Positions 8,020 to 17,698 of a stretch of 64,000 nucleotides of DNA are shown here, in pieces. The stretch lies in assembly GCF_001434535.1 (NCBI RefSeq), contig NZ_AYYW01000002.1, positions 1-64,000 of the forward strand. The letters run 5' to 3'. The notes under the pieces were generated by a model. That model was not told the origin of the DNA. It saw only the letters and a program-made list of their open reading frames with translations, and did no database searches. The position numbers and the translations under genes were made by a program. The stretch comes from Ligilactobacillus animalis KCTC 3501 = DSM 20602 (GTDB lineage: Bacteria > Bacillota > Bacilli > Lactobacillales > Lactobacillaceae). The stretch's first letter is position 1. Each line of letters begins with the position of its first letter.

Positions 8020-8271
8020 CTATTCTTTTGGTTCTGTTTGCTTTAATTTCAGCAATTCTTCTTGTTTATATAATTGATCTGAGACTGCATTGATCGCTAA
8101 TAGGATCGCTGCTTTTTCATTATTCAATGACGGCATCAATTCCTTGATCTCCGCCAATTGTTCTTCCACGATCTTGACAACAGCTGCCATATGATCTGGT
8201 TCAGCTTTACCAATGATCGTATAAACTTCATTTGCAATCTTAACTTTAAAACGTCGCTTATTTTCAGGCAT
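8020..8271 (-). CDS. zapA: Cell division protein ZapA
   Basis: A small protein (83 residues from the ATG at 8271) that bundles FtsZ filaments at the division ring. It has the ZapA layout: an N-terminal beta segment (RRFKVKIANEVYTIIG) followed by a long C-terminal coiled coil containing AAILLAINAVSDQLY. An in-frame TTG at 8277 has better spacing (5 bases) from AGGGGG than the ATG (11 bases), so the start may be two codons further upstream. First gene of zapA-cvpA-mutS2. Confidence 0.87.
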   Translation of the reverse strand: MPENKRRFKVKIANEVYTIIGKAEPDHMAAVVKIVEEQLAEIKELMPSLNNEKAAILLAINAVSDQLYKQEELLKLKQTEPKE

Positions 8272-8320
8272 TCTCAAAAAAGCCCCCTAATTAAAAATTA
8301 ACATACTATATTTTAGCATA

Positions 8321-8490
8321 ATATCTAAGTGTGGAGAAAATCGTTTTGAGCCGTACGGATAGCCTAAATCAAACGATGATGTGTTTTTTGCATTATTGCT
8401 TGACTGTAGCTATACGCTAGGCTTAGATTTTTGCAACACGTCAATATCTACGTGTGGAGAAATGCGGATCGCACCGTACACCACTTACAG
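8321..8490. repeat. Paired direct-repeat element, copy 1 (upstream of zapA)
   Basis: Two related 36-base units lie at 8321-8356 and 8444-8479, 123 bases apart. Each contains GTGTGGAGAAA followed, at the same distance (22 bases from motif start), by CCGTAC. Between them is an AT-rich stretch with an internal inverted repeat (ATCGTTTTGA against TCAAACGAT). No open reading frame is present. A related pair with almost the same spacing occurs at 17699-17850. Function unknown. Confidence 0.55.
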
Positions 8491-8527
8491 AAAAAGGCCC
8501 TCAATATCCAAAAGATATCCAGGGCCT
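8491..8527 (-). terminator. Terminator of the ireB-ruvX-DUF1292 operon
   Basis: On the minus strand AGGCCCTGGATATC, loop TTTT, GGATATTGAGGGCCT and a run of T, 14 bases past the DUF1292 stop. Confidence 0.88.
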
Positions 8528-8541
8528 GTAAGCGAAAAGAA

Positions 8542-8832
8542 TTATTGGAGATTTTCGTCATTCAAGAAAGTATCTAAGACACCTTCGACCATATCCCATT
8601 CTTCATCACTTTCGATATCGTAAAGTTCAGCATCCTTAGCTTGACCATCTTCGTCAGGGTTAAAGGAGAAGGCTAAAACATCAACTTGTTCTTCAGGTTC
8701 TGAACCGGCTGGGATCAACAAGATATAAGCCTTGCCGTAATCTTCTGATTCAAATGTGAATAAAATTTCGTATAAAGTTTCGTTGCCATCTGCGTCAACT
8801 AATGTGATCATCTTTTCTTCTTGTTCACTCAT
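8542..8832 (-). CDS. DUF1292 family protein (YrzB-like)
   Basis: A small, very acidic protein of 96 residues, starting MSEQEEKM, with the TFESEDYGKAYILL segment typical of DUF1292/YrzB. Biochemical function is unknown. The ATG at 8832 is preceded by AGCAGG; an in-frame ATG 18 codons further upstream lies inside ruvX and would add a non-conserved tail. It is the last gene of ireB-ruvX-yrzB, an order conserved from Bacillus to Lactobacillus. Confidence 0.87.
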   Translation of the reverse strand: MSEQEEKMITLVDADGNETLYEILFTFESEDYGKAYILLIPAGSEPEEQVDVLAFSFNPDEDGQAKDAELYDIESDEEWDMVEGVLDTFLNDENLQ

Positions 8833-8851
8833 TATCAATACCTGCTCTTTC

Positions 8852-9292
8852 TTATAATTCTGAGAGTAACTTGCCTTTGCTATCAAGATAGTTTTGCAAG
8901 ATCAAGCCCGCAGCTAGTTTATCGATAACTTGCTTGCGCTTCTTGCGTGAAGTATCAGCTTGTTCAACTAGCATACGTTCTGCTTCGACCGTTGTCAATC
9001 GCTCATCACAAAAATCAACGGGTAAAGCAAATCTTTCTTCTAAAAGTTTACCATAATTTTTAGAAGCTTCTGCTCGAGGTCCTAAAGTATTGTTCATATT
9101 CTTAGGCAATCCGAGAACAAAACCCTTAACATCATATTCTAAGACCAATTCAGCGATCCGGTCGATCCCAAACTGTTCTTCATCTTCATTGATCCTAACG
9201 ATCTCAACACCTTGAGCTGTCCAGCCCAATTCGTCGCTGACTGCTACTCCGACGGTTCTTGAACCTACGTCTAGCCCCATCAATCGCGCCAT
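8852..9292 (-). CDS. ruvX: RuvX/YqgF Holliday-junction resolvase-like nuclease
   Basis: A 146-residue RNase H-fold protein. Acidic metal-binding motifs are visible: [15 protein letters not shown] at the N-terminus, GLPKNMN in the middle and CDERLTT followed by a C-terminal aspartate region. E. coli YqgF acts in 16S rRNA 5' processing, and other homologues resolve Holliday junctions. The start codon abuts the ireB stop, and the DUF1292 gene follows by 19 bases. Confidence 0.92.
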   Translation of the reverse strand: MARLMGLDVGSRTVGVAVSDELGWTAQGVEIVRINEDEEQFGIDRIAELVLEYDVKGFVLGLPKNMNNTLGPRAEASKNYGKLLEERFALPVDFCDERLTTVEAERMLVEQADTSRKKRKQVIDKLAAGLILQNYLDSKGKLLSEL

Positions 9293-9555
9293 TAATTTTC
9301 TTCCTCCTTGTTGAGATATGAACGAACCAACTCTTCGATTATCTCATCACGTTCATGTCTTCTGATCAGGTTGCGCGCATCGTTTAACCGCGGAATATAG
9401 GCTGGGTCCCCTGATAATAGATAGCCTACTATTTGGTTGATCGGATTATAGCCTTTTTCTTCCAAAGCCGCATAAACGGTTTCCAGCGTCTCGCGCACAT
9501 CCTTTTTATCGCCGTCATCAAAGTTAAAATACATTGTTTTATCCAACGAACTCAT
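9292..9555 (-). CDS. ireB: IreB family regulatory phosphoprotein (DUF965)
   Basis: An 87-residue protein with the IreB signature: [12 protein letters not shown] at the N-terminus, the [18 protein letters not shown] core, and [12 protein letters not shown]. In Enterococcus faecalis IreB is a substrate of the PASTA kinase IreK and restrains intrinsic cephalosporin resistance. The N-terminal threonine (T7) lies in the region phosphorylated there. It heads ireB-ruvX-DUF1292 downstream of alaS, the usual Firmicutes order. Confidence 0.92.
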   Translation of the reverse strand: MSSLDKTMYFNFDDGDKKDVRETLETVYAALEEKGYNPINQIVGYLLSGDPAYIPRLNDARNLIRRHERDEIIEELVRSYLNKEEEN

Positions 9556-9686
9556 CTCAAAACACCTCCGTGATCTTGTCTACTAGTTCTATTTTACTAA
9601 ACAAATGCTTACGCTACAATGAATATCTCTCAATTTGTATATTACAAAAAGATTATGTTTGTAAACTAAACGTCATGCTAACGAAT

Positions 9687-9720
9687 AAAAGACCTTAGAA
9701 ATCACCTTCTAAGATCTTTT
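9687..9720 (-). terminator. Terminator of alaS
   Basis: On the minus strand AAAAGATCTTAGAAG pairs with the CTAAGGTCTTTT region, followed by T-rich DNA just past the alaS stop. Confidence 0.8.
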
Positions 9721-9729
9721 AACGCTAAA

Positions 9730-12375
9730 TTATTTATCAGCCAACCAAGTCTTGGCTTTAGCTAAAGCTTCACCGATACCAGCTGGGTTCTTACCACCAG
9801 CTTGGGCTAAGTTAGAGCGACCACCACCGCCACCACCAACAAGTGGAGCGATGCCTTTGATCAAGTCCCCTGCTTTGATGCCTGCTTTGATGCCGGCATC
9901 GGAAACACCCACGATCAAGTTGACCTTATCCTTAGCTGGTGCTGTCGCTAAGACTAACACTTCGGATAGATCTTTTTCTTTCCATTGATCAGCTAATTGA
10001 CGCAATTGATCCATTCCAGAAACGTTGACTTTAGCCGCGATCAACGTATGACCGTTGACTTCATTAACATCTTTGAAGATATCTTGTGCTTGTTGACTTG
10101 CAAACTTAGCTTCAAGTGCTTGTTTTTGTTGTTCTAACTCTTTGATCTGTGCTTGTAAAGCTTCGACCTTACGTGGCACTTCTTTTAATTGTACGACTTT
10201 CATTTCAGCAGCTGTTTCTTGCAATAAATTATTACGTTGTTCTAAGAATTCAAAAGCTTCCTTAGAAGTTACCGCTTCAATCCGTCGAACCCCAGCACCA
10301 ACACCGGATTCAGAAACGATCTTGAAGAGACCAATTTCGTTAGTATTGTCAACGTGATTACCACCACAGAATTCCATGGAGTAGTCGCCGGCTTTAACAA
10401 CACGCACGGTATCGCCATATTTATCGCCAAACAATGCGATCGCACCCATCTTTTGAGCAGATTCAAGGTCCGTGACCACTGTTTCGACTGGTAAATTAGC
10501 CCAGATCTTAGCATTAACGATATCTTCAACTTGTTGCAATTGTTCAGCTGTAACTGCGCCAAGGTTCGTGAAGTCAAAGCGCAAGTAAGTTGGTTCCACC
10601 AATGAACCAGCTTGATGTGTGTGTTCGCCTAAAACATCACGCAAGGCTTGGTCTAACAAGTGAGTTGCTGTATGGTTCTTTTTGACCTTATTATGGAATT
10701 CACGGTTTACTTCTAAGCGGTAAGTCATGCCCTTAACCAATTTTTGGCGTAATTTCAAGGTATGCATGTTTTGGCCATTTGGTGCATGTTGCACGTCCAT
10801 CACTTCAGCTACCACATTGCCGTCTTCATCTTTGACGAGACCTTTATCGGCTACCTGGCCCCCCATTTCAGCATAAAATGGTGTCTTGTCAAAGATAACT
10901 TGCACCGTCGTATCAGCTTGTGCTTCATTTACCAAAGCATCATCTAAAATGATATCTTCAACAGTCCCTAAAGCATTTAATTCGCTATAACCGACATATT
11001 GACTTGGGGTCGTGATATCAGTCAATAAGCCATTTTGAACGCCCATGGATTTAGCCCCAGAACGCGCATTTCGCGCACGTTCACGTTGTTTTTCCATTTC
11101 AGTATCAAAACCAGCTTTATCCACACCTAGACCATTATCACTTGCATATTCAAGTGTCAATTCATATGGGAAACCGTAAGTATCGTAAAGCTTGAAGACA
11201 CCTGCTCCAGAAAGTTCAGTTTGACCAGCAGCTTTAGTTTGTTCGATCAAGTCATCCAATAAAGCGACCCCATCTTTTAGGGTCTCATTGAAACGATCTT
11301 CTTCCATGCGGATGACTTTTTGAATGTAGTCAGCTTGTTCCAAAACTTCTGGATAAGCGGCTTCCATGATCTGACCCACGATCGGCACTAATTTATACAA
11401 GAATGCTTGGTCGATCCCAAGTTTTTGACCATGCATAACAGCTCGCCGGATCAAACGGCGGATAACATAGCCACGTCCTTCGTTTGAAGGTAAAGCACCG
11501 TCGCCGATCGCAAAAGTCACAGCCCGTGCATGATCAGCGATGACCTTAAATGAGATATCTTTTTCAGGGTCTTGACCATAATGATACTTACCACTTAACT
11601 TTTCAGTTTCCTTGATAAGTGGCATGAAAAGATCAGTCTCAAAGTTTGTCTTAGCGTTTTGGAAAACAGAAACGACACGTTCTAAGCCCATGCCCGTATC
11701 AATGTTTTTATGTGGTAGTTCTTCGTAAGTGCCGTCTGGCTTGTGGTTGAATTGAGAGAACACGATATTCCAGATCTCAAGGTAACGTTCATTTTCGCCC
11801 CCTGGATAGTTTTGTAGATCATCTTCAGCCACGTTGTTCATCGCTTGGCCACGGTCATAGAAGATCTCAGAGTCGGGACCAGATGGACCTTCCCCGATAT
11901 CCCAGAAGTTGTCTTCGTCTTCGTAGATATGATCTTCTTTGACACCAGCTTCAAGCCAGATCTTCTTAGCATCAGTATCTTTTGGATAAACTGTGATGTA
12001 AAGTTTTTCGGGATCCAAAGCAAACCATTCCTCACTCGTCAACAATTCCCAGGCCCAATTGATCGCTTCTTTTTTGAAGTAATCACCGATCGAGAAGTTA
12101 CCTAACATTTCAAATAACGTATGGTGGCGCGCAGTCCGCCCAACATTTTCGATATCGTTAGTTCTGATCGATTTTTGAGAACTCGTCATGCGGTGGTTCT
12201 TAGGCACAACAGAACCATCAAAATATTTTTTCATCGTAGCGACCCCAGAGTTGATCCAAAGTAAAGTTGGGTCATCTTGAGGAACTAAAGGTGCACTTTT
12301 CATGATATCGTGACCTTTTTGTGCAAAGAAATCTAAATACATTTGCCGGATTTGGGCACTTGATAATTCTTTCAT
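9730..12375 (-). CDS. alaS: Alanyl-tRNA synthetase
   Basis: Charges tRNA-Ala with alanine and edits mischarged Ser/Gly-tRNA. The product is 881 residues, the normal size. Visible are the class II catalytic core (RMTSSQKSIRTNDIENVG, GMGLERVV), the editing-domain zinc motif HTATHLL with a later CGGNH, and the C-terminal oligomerisation/C-Ala domain with GGGGGGR. The ATG at 12375 follows AAAGGATCAAAG; nine in-frame codons further upstream run through the ribosome-binding site. A T-box leader and a consensus promoter precede it. Confidence 0.97.
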   Translation of the reverse strand: MKELSSAQIRQMYLDFFAQKGHDIMKSAPLVPQDDPTLLWINSGVATMKKYFDGSVVPKNHRMTSSQKSIRTNDIENVGRTARHHTLFEMLGNFSIGDYFKKEAINWAWELLTSEEWFALDPEKLYITVYPKDTDAKKIWLEAGVKEDHIYEDEDNFWDIGEGPSGPDSEIFYDRGQAMNNVAEDDLQNYPGGENERYLEIWNIVFSQFNHKPDGTYEELPHKNIDTGMGLERVVSVFQNAKTNFETDLFMPLIKETEKLSGKYHYGQDPEKDISFKVIADHARAVTFAIGDGALPSNEGRGYVIRRLIRRAVMHGQKLGIDQAFLYKLVPIVGQIMEAAYPEVLEQADYIQKVIRMEEDRFNETLKDGVALLDDLIEQTKAAGQTELSGAGVFKLYDTYGFPYELTLEYASDNGLGVDKAGFDTEMEKQRERARNARSGAKSMGVQNGLLTDITTPSQYVGYSELNALGTVEDIILDDALVNEAQADTTVQVIFDKTPFYAEMGGQVADKGLVKDEDGNVVAEVMDVQHAPNGQNMHTLKLRQKLVKGMTYRLEVNREFHNKVKKNHTATHLLDQALRDVLGEHTHQAGSLVEPTYLRFDFTNLGAVTAEQLQQVEDIVNAKIWANLPVETVVTDLESAQKMGAIALFGDKYGDTVRVVKAGDYSMEFCGGNHVDNTNEIGLFKIVSESGVGAGVRRIEAVTSKEAFEFLEQRNNLLQETAAEMKVVQLKEVPRKVEALQAQIKELEQQKQALEAKFASQQAQDIFKDVNEVNGHTLIAAKVNVSGMDQLRQLADQWKEKDLSEVLVLATAPAKDKVNLIVGVSDAGIKAGIKAGDLIKGIAPLVGGGGGGRSNLAQAGGKNPAGIGEALAKAKTWLADK

Positions 12376-12400
12376 CTTTGATCCTTTCTGGGCTGAAGGC

Positions 12401-12612
12401 AAAAAAACACCGCTGCTAGCAAGGACGCCTTAGCGCGGTACCACCTTGCTTGCAACGATGTTAGTCGTAACCTCTCAGCTGCTCAAATACGTGAGCACGT
12501 TATTTTCATGTAATAATATTAGTTTCAGGGAGCACCAATCAGTTTTTGCAAGTCCTTTCACCCACCGGACCCTCGCTTTAGCAAAATAGCTGACTGACAT
12601 ATCCTGAGTCAA
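12401..12612 (-). promoter_or_regulatory. T-box riboswitch (tRNA-Ala) controlling alaS
   Basis: The minus-strand leader carries the conserved T-box AAGGTGGTACCGCG (12447-12434). It is followed by a terminator (ACCGCGCTA pairing with TAGCAGCGGT, then seven T at 12407-12401). A candidate alanine specifier triplet GCT lies at 12533-12531 inside GGTGCTCCC in Stem I. Uncharged tRNA-Ala would pair with the specifier and the T-box bulge and favour the antiterminator. Position, sequence and downstream gene all agree. Confidence 0.92.
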
Positions 12613-12617
12613 TGCAA

Positions 12618-12646
12618 AGTATAGGCAAAAATCACCCTTTTGTCAA
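12618..12646 (-). promoter_or_regulatory. Promoter of alaS
   Basis: Consensus TTGACA (12646-12641), a 17-base spacer and TATACT (12623-12618) on the minus strand, immediately upstream of the T-box leader. Confidence 0.85.
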
Positions 12647-12648
12647 GC

Positions 12649-13980
12649 TTACGAACGTTGATTTTTACGTTCTTGTCGGCGTGCGATCTTGCGTTTTTTT
12701 TGAGCATCACGTTTTAACGCCCACTTGATCTTATTCTTGTAGCCTGGTTTGCGCTTCTTCTTAGCCTTTTTGACCATCCCGATCATCTTAGGATCAAGAC
12801 TTTCTTGTCTCGTCCGGCGTTTTTGGCGCCGATTGCGATCATACGAATCCACGATCTCACCATTTTTGAGCGCTTTAGGGACAAAAGTGACTCCCATCTT
12901 TTCTAATTCTTCGATCTGAGCTTCTTCACTTGGGACATACAATGTGATCGCTATGCCCTTAAGGTTGTTACGCCCAGTCCGACCAACACGGTGTACGAAA
13001 AATTCAAGGTCTTCTGGTAGATCGTCATTGATCACATGCGAGACCCCCTCGATATCGATCCCACGAGCTGCGAGATCAGTTGCAACGACATATTGATATT
13101 CGAGATTTTGGATCTCACGCATCAAACGTTTGCGTTCCCGTGGTTGGATACCCCCGTGGATCTTAGCGACTTTTAGACCTTGATGACGCAAATAAGTCGT
13201 CAATTCGTCAGTCCGTTCTTTGGTGTTAGCAAAAACTAATGCCAAATATGGCTCACCCATCGTCAACAATTGATAGATCAATTGCTTTTTATCGCGTCCT
13301 TTAGTCGAAAGTAACCAGTTATCGATCGTCGGACTGATAACTGTTTTATTTTCCACCACTTCAACCACGGGATCATTCATATATTTTTGTAAGAATGGTT
13401 TTAATTTTTGGGGGATCGTTGCTGAAAAGACCAACATTTGGAGATCTTTTGGCAAAGCTGACGCGATCGCATAGGTCTCTTTTAAGAAACCTAAGTCTAA
13501 CGTCATATCAGCTTCATCAACGACTAAATAATGCGCATTATGCACATCTAAAGCATTTGAACGCATCAGATCCAAGATCCGTCCCGGTGTCCCGATCACG
13601 ATCTGTGGTTGGTGATGCTTTAATTTTTCGATCTGGCGTAATTTATCAGTCCCACCGACATAGTTTTGGACTAAGATCTCAGTTTCGGAATGCTTAGCTA
13701 GTTGCTTAGCCGCACCATAGATCTGATAGGCTAATTCCCGACTCGGAGTCGTAATAACAGCTTGGACTGCATGGACAGCTGGATCGATCGCATTAAAGAT
13801 CGGTAGCAAGAAAGTATGAGTCTTACCACTCCCCGTTTGCGATTGTCCGACAACACTTTTGCCCTTTTTGATCACCGGGATCAAGCGTTTTTGCACTTCA
13901 GTCGGTGCTTGAAATCCGATCTCGGTCAACGCTTCATTTAAGAAGGGTTTTAAGTTAAAATCTTTAAATGTCTTATTCAT
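12649..13980 (-). CDS. cshB: DEAD-box ATP-dependent RNA helicase CshB-like
   Basis: A 443-residue RNA helicase. The motifs in order are a Q-motif region (PTEVQ), Walker A SQTGSGKT, TPSREL, TPGR, VVDEADM (motif II), FSATIP, VATDLAARGID and HRVGRTGR. The C-terminal 70 residues are an arginine/lysine-rich tail expected to bind RNA. The branch matches CshB/YqfR, implicated in cold-shock RNA remodelling and ribosome biogenesis. The gene starts 14 bases after nrnA and ends at the alaS promoter. Confidence 0.9.
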   Translation of the reverse strand: MNKTFKDFNLKPFLNEALTEIGFQAPTEVQKRLIPVIKKGKSVVGQSQTGSGKTHTFLLPIFNAIDPAVHAVQAVITTPSRELAYQIYGAAKQLAKHSETEILVQNYVGGTDKLRQIEKLKHHQPQIVIGTPGRILDLMRSNALDVHNAHYLVVDEADMTLDLGFLKETYAIASALPKDLQMLVFSATIPQKLKPFLQKYMNDPVVEVVENKTVISPTIDNWLLSTKGRDKKQLIYQLLTMGEPYLALVFANTKERTDELTTYLRHQGLKVAKIHGGIQPRERKRLMREIQNLEYQYVVATDLAARGIDIEGVSHVINDDLPEDLEFFVHRVGRTGRNNLKGIAITLYVPSEEAQIEELEKMGVTFVPKALKNGEIVDSYDRNRRQKRRTRQESLDPKMIGMVKKAKKKRKPGYKNKIKWALKRDAQKKRKIARRQERKNQRS

Positions 13981-13994
13981 AATATCCTCAATTT

Positions 13995-14945
13995 CTATTT
14001 TTCTGCGCTTGCAGCAATCTTATCTAATTTAGCAAGATAAGTTGGCAGCTCATCTAGGCTCCTCAGAATTGCTCCGCTGGCTAGGGGATGACCGCCACCT
14101 TCATATTCCTTAGCTAATTCGTTGATCACAGGCCCCTTGGAGCGGATCCGTAAACGATAGGTCTCGTCTTTTTGTTGCACGAGCACGGTCCAACAAATGA
14201 CAGAAGAGATCTTACCCACTAATGGTACGATTGGAGCTGTGCCAGCATCCTCTAATGTGAATTGTTCCAGCGTCTCATTATCTAAAACCACGTAAGCTGC
14301 ATTGTGTTCAGTGTACTTGATGTTTTCTAAAACATAGGCTGATAACCGCGCAACCTCTGGCGTCACTTCGTCTAAAGTCCGATTTACTTGACTGGCATCA
14401 AAATCATATTCCATCAATTTAGCCGCTGCCCGCATAGTAGCTGGGGTCGTGGCATTATACATGAAACGTCCCGTATCCCCAACGATCCCCGCATACAATA
14501 GACGCGCCGCTTTTGCATTTAGTTTTAATTTGCCATCTAAATTTTCTACTAAACGCGTGATGATCTCAGAACAGCTAGAAGCTGAACTATCGACCCAACA
14601 AATATCACCATAAGGGTCATCATTTGGATGATGATCGATCTTGATCAAAAACTTGCCCTTAGTATAGCGGTCATCATCGACACGCGGTTGATTAGCTGTA
14701 TCAGTGACGATCACTAAAGCATCCCGATAGCATTCATCGCTGATCTCTTGGGGCGTATCGAGCCAACTTAGGCCTTTGACATTTTTACCGACTTGATAGA
14801 CTGTCTTAGTCGGAAATGTTTCGCGAATAATTTCAGCTAACCCACATTGTGATCCATAGGCATCTGGATCGGGACGCTGGTGGCGATGGATAATGATCGT
14901 ATCATACTGTTTGATCTGTGCTAAGATTTCTTCTTCAACCTTCAT
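13995..14945 (-). CDS. nrnA: DHH/DHHA1 phosphoesterase, NrnA-like (nanoRNase / pAp phosphatase)
   Basis: A 316-residue cytoplasmic enzyme. The DHH domain shows HRHQRPDPDAYGS, VTDTA and KIDHHPNDD; the DHHA1 domain shows EGGGHPLASGA near the C-terminus. Family members degrade short oligoribonucleotides and 3'-phosphoadenosine-5'-phosphate, and some degrade cyclic-dinucleotide breakdown products. Length and motif spacing fit NrnA rather than the larger membrane-bound GdpP. The gene lies between dinB and cshB on the same strand. Confidence 0.9.
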   Translation of the reverse strand: MKVEEEILAQIKQYDTIIIHRHQRPDPDAYGSQCGLAEIIRETFPTKTVYQVGKNVKGLSWLDTPQEISDECYRDALVIVTDTANQPRVDDDRYTKGKFLIKIDHHPNDDPYGDICWVDSSASSCSEIITRLVENLDGKLKLNAKAARLLYAGIVGDTGRFMYNATTPATMRAAAKLMEYDFDASQVNRTLDEVTPEVARLSAYVLENIKYTEHNAAYVVLDNETLEQFTLEDAGTAPIVPLVGKISSVICWTVLVQQKDETYRLRIRSKGPVINELAKEYEGGGHPLASGAILRSLDELPTYLAKLDKIAASAEK

Positions 14946-15011
14946 TTTTCGTTTCCTTATCTTTTTTTGTAGTTAAATACCTATAACAATGTAGTATACC
15001 ACGTTATTTCC

Positions 15012-16094
15012 CTATTGTTCAAACAATGGTAGACTCAAGTTTTCAAATTCCAGTGGGGCTAACCCCGTCATCGTCAGGCCCAACAAGCGTAATTCTAACT
15101 CTGCCGGGGCTACTTCTTCAAATAACTGCATGGCATAATAGACGATGGTCGCGACATCATTTAAGAAATAGTCTTGCTTAGTCAAGCGTTTCGTGACCGT
15201 TTCAAATGAAGCTGTCCGCAATTTCAAAACCAAGGTCTTGCCATGCTTTTGCTTGTTATTTAATTCTTTTGCCAGACGTGTGGCTAATTGCCTAAATTCA
15301 TCATTGACTTGGGCTTCACTCACTAACGGGCGAATAAATGTCCGCTCCGTCCCGATCGATTTGCGTTCCCGAACTTCGACTGGTCGTTCATCGATCCCCC
15401 GCACCTGCTGGTACAAGACCGTACCGATCTTGCCAAAATGTTTATTTAAATAGCGCTCTGATTTGGCATAGAGATCTTCACCCTTCTCGATCCCTAAAGC
15501 ATGCATCTTAGGCGCAGTCTTTTTACCCACGCCACGAAATTTTTCGATCGGTAGTGGGAATAAGAAAGCTTTTACCTCCTCTGGCCTGACCACGGTCATT
15601 CCCACCGGCTTGCAAAAATCCGAAGCCAATTTTGCTAAAAATTTATTGTACGAAACGCCGATCGAACACGTCAGTTGCGTTTCATCATAGATCCTTTGCT
15701 GTAAGCGATGCGCGGTCAAGACCGCTGAGCCAAGTTTTTGTTTATCAGCCGTAATATCTAAATAAGCCTCATCAAAAGCGATCGGTTCAACTAGATCGGA
15801 AAACTCAGCAAAGATCGCATGGATCTGGCGCGATACTTTACGATATTTTTCAAAATTTGGTGTTACAAAAACTGCTTTAGGACAAAGTTTTAAGGCTTGT
15901 TGCGCATTCATCGCCGAATGGATCCCAAAAGCCCGCGCCTGATAATTGGCCGTTGCTACGACTCCATGTCCCCCGGTTTTACGCGGGTCACGGGCGATCA
16001 CAACTGGTTTATCACGTAACTTAGGCTCATCGCGCATCTCGATCGAAGCATAAAAACAATCCATATCCACATGGATGATATCACGTTGTTTCAT
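15012..16094 (-). CDS. dinB: DNA polymerase IV (Y-family)
   Basis: Error-prone translesion polymerase of 360 residues. Catalytic acidic motifs are VDMDCFYAS (N-terminus) and [22 protein letters not shown] and the helix-hairpin-helix FRGVGKKTA follow. The C-terminus ends in LPLFEQ, which may act as a beta-clamp binding peptide. The ATG at 16094 is preceded by GTGAGGAAACTG; fifteen in-frame codons further upstream are not family-like. It follows zwf with a 74-base gap, and no LexA-type operator was recognised. Confidence 0.93.
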   Translation of the reverse strand: MKQRDIIHVDMDCFYASIEMRDEPKLRDKPVVIARDPRKTGGHGVVATANYQARAFGIHSAMNAQQALKLCPKAVFVTPNFEKYRKVSRQIHAIFAEFSDLVEPIAFDEAYLDITADKQKLGSAVLTAHRLQQRIYDETQLTCSIGVSYNKFLAKLASDFCKPVGMTVVRPEEVKAFLFPLPIEKFRGVGKKTAPKMHALGIEKGEDLYAKSERYLNKHFGKIGTVLYQQVRGIDERPVEVRERKSIGTERTFIRPLVSEAQVNDEFRQLATRLAKELNNKQKHGKTLVLKLRTASFETVTKRLTKQDYFLNDVATIVYYAMQLFEEVAPAELELRLLGLTMTGLAPLEFENLSLPLFEQ

Positions 16095-16168
16095 CAGTTT
16101 CCTCACATCACAAATAGGACCCAGGCTAAAACATCCCAAGGTCCCAAATATTTAATCATTCAACTTTT

Positions 16169-17647
16169 TTAGAAGATCCAATGGTGACCTGCTTTAGCCA
16201 ATAATTCATCTGATGCTTGTGGTCCCATCGTCCCGCAGGCATAATTTGGGAAATAATCAACTGGTAGGTCTTCTTGATCCCAAGCATTTCTGATCGCATC
16301 AACGAATTTCCAAGAATATTCCAATTCGTCCCAGTGCGTAAAGTTTACCGAATTACCTTGCAACGCATTTAAGATCAAGCGTTCGTAAGCTTCAGGAACT
16401 TTAGCAACTTGTTCTTCAGTCAAGCGATAACCGATATTAGTTTGCCGTGTTGCAAATTCTTGACCGATCTTTTTGGTGTTCAAAGTAAAGTCGATCCCAG
16501 TATCGGGTTCAACATTGATCGTCACAGTATTATCGGCTAAACCTTGGCCGCCAAATAAGGAATCATCATCTTGTTTAAAGACGATATCGATCCGTGTAGC
16601 TTTCGTAGCTAATCTTTTACCTGTCCGGATATAGATCGGTACACCCGCCATATCACAGTTATCCACTTCAAGTTTACCCGCTACAAAAGTCTCAGTCATT
16701 GAATCGGGAGCGATCATACTTTCATCACGGTAAGCCACCATATCCTTACCCTCACCATATTGACCGCGGACAAAATTTTGTGCGACTTCTTCGGGTGAAT
16801 AGATCTTCAACACCTCAAAAGTTTCAACTTTTCGCTTCCGGACGTCTTTAGCACAATAAGAATCCGGCCGATCCATCACAAGTAACGCAACGATCTGTAA
16901 AATATGGTTTTGGACCATATCCCGCAAAGCGCCGGCTGTATCATAATAGCCTCCACGTTCTTCGACACCTAATGATTCGCTGAGTGTCACTTGGATATTA
17001 CTGATCATCTTATTGTTCCAGATCGCACTTAAAATGCTGTTGCCAAAGCGCAGCGCCATAATATTTTGGATCATTTCTTTACCTAGATAGTGGTCGATCC
17101 TGAAGGTCGCTTCTTCTGGGAAATATTTACTGATCTCATCGTTTAATTCTTTAGCACTAGCATAGTCATGCCCAAATGGTTTTTCGATGATCACACGATT
17201 ATAACCTGCCGTTTTAGTTAGACCTTGTGATTTCAAATGTTCACAGATCGTCCCAAAGAAACTAGGTGACATCGCTAAATAATACAAGCGGTTGCCTTCT
17301 AAGCCGTAATCTTGGTCTAACTTATCGGCCAAAACACGTAAAGTCTCATAGTGGTCAACATCATTGACATTATGTGATTGATAGTAGAAATGGCTAGCAA
17401 ATTCATCGATCTGGGTCTGGGAGTTGACCATCCCATCGATCGATGATCTAACTACATCACGGTAATAGCCGTTTGACCAAGGGCGTCTTGCTGTACCGAT
17501 AACTGCAAAGTGTTTTTTTAAGTAGCCACGCTTATACAGATTAAACAAGGCAGGATACAATTTGCGTTGTGCAAGATCACCAGTCCCACCAAAAATAACA
17601 AACAATGCTTTTTGTTCTTTCTTAGCCAAGTTAAGCACCACTTTCAT
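16169..17647 (-). CDS. zwf: Glucose-6-phosphate 1-dehydrogenase
   Basis: Oxidises glucose-6-phosphate to 6-phosphogluconolactone with NADP(+), opening the pentose-phosphate route and supplying NADPH. Family motifs: the nucleotide-binding FGGTGDLAQRKLYPALF, the substrate-binding IEKPFG and the catalytic RIDHYLGKE. The length of 492 is normal. The ATG at 17647 has no clear ribosome-binding site, whereas a TTG at 17629 follows AAGTGGTG at good spacing and gives MAKKEQKALFVIFG, so the true start may be six codons shorter. Confidence 0.94.
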   Translation of the reverse strand: MKVVLNLAKKEQKALFVIFGGTGDLAQRKLYPALFNLYKRGYLKKHFAVIGTARRPWSNGYYRDVVRSSIDGMVNSQTQIDEFASHFYYQSHNVNDVDHYETLRVLADKLDQDYGLEGNRLYYLAMSPSFFGTICEHLKSQGLTKTAGYNRVIIEKPFGHDYASAKELNDEISKYFPEEATFRIDHYLGKEMIQNIMALRFGNSILSAIWNNKMISNIQVTLSESLGVEERGGYYDTAGALRDMVQNHILQIVALLVMDRPDSYCAKDVRKRKVETFEVLKIYSPEEVAQNFVRGQYGEGKDMVAYRDESMIAPDSMTETFVAGKLEVDNCDMAGVPIYIRTGKRLATKATRIDIVFKQDDDSLFGGQGLADNTVTINVEPDTGIDFTLNTKKIGQEFATRQTNIGYRLTEEQVAKVPEAYERLILNALQGNSVNFTHWDELEYSWKFVDAIRNAWDQEDLPVDYFPNYACGTMGPQASDELLAKAGHHWIF

Positions 17648-17698
17648 GATTAATTATAGTTATGTTTATTTTACTAATTCAGCTAATATTTAACAAGT

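Noticed and set aside
9752-9988. Proline-rich frame on the plus strand
   Set aside because: It is the antisense of the glycine-rich end of alaS.
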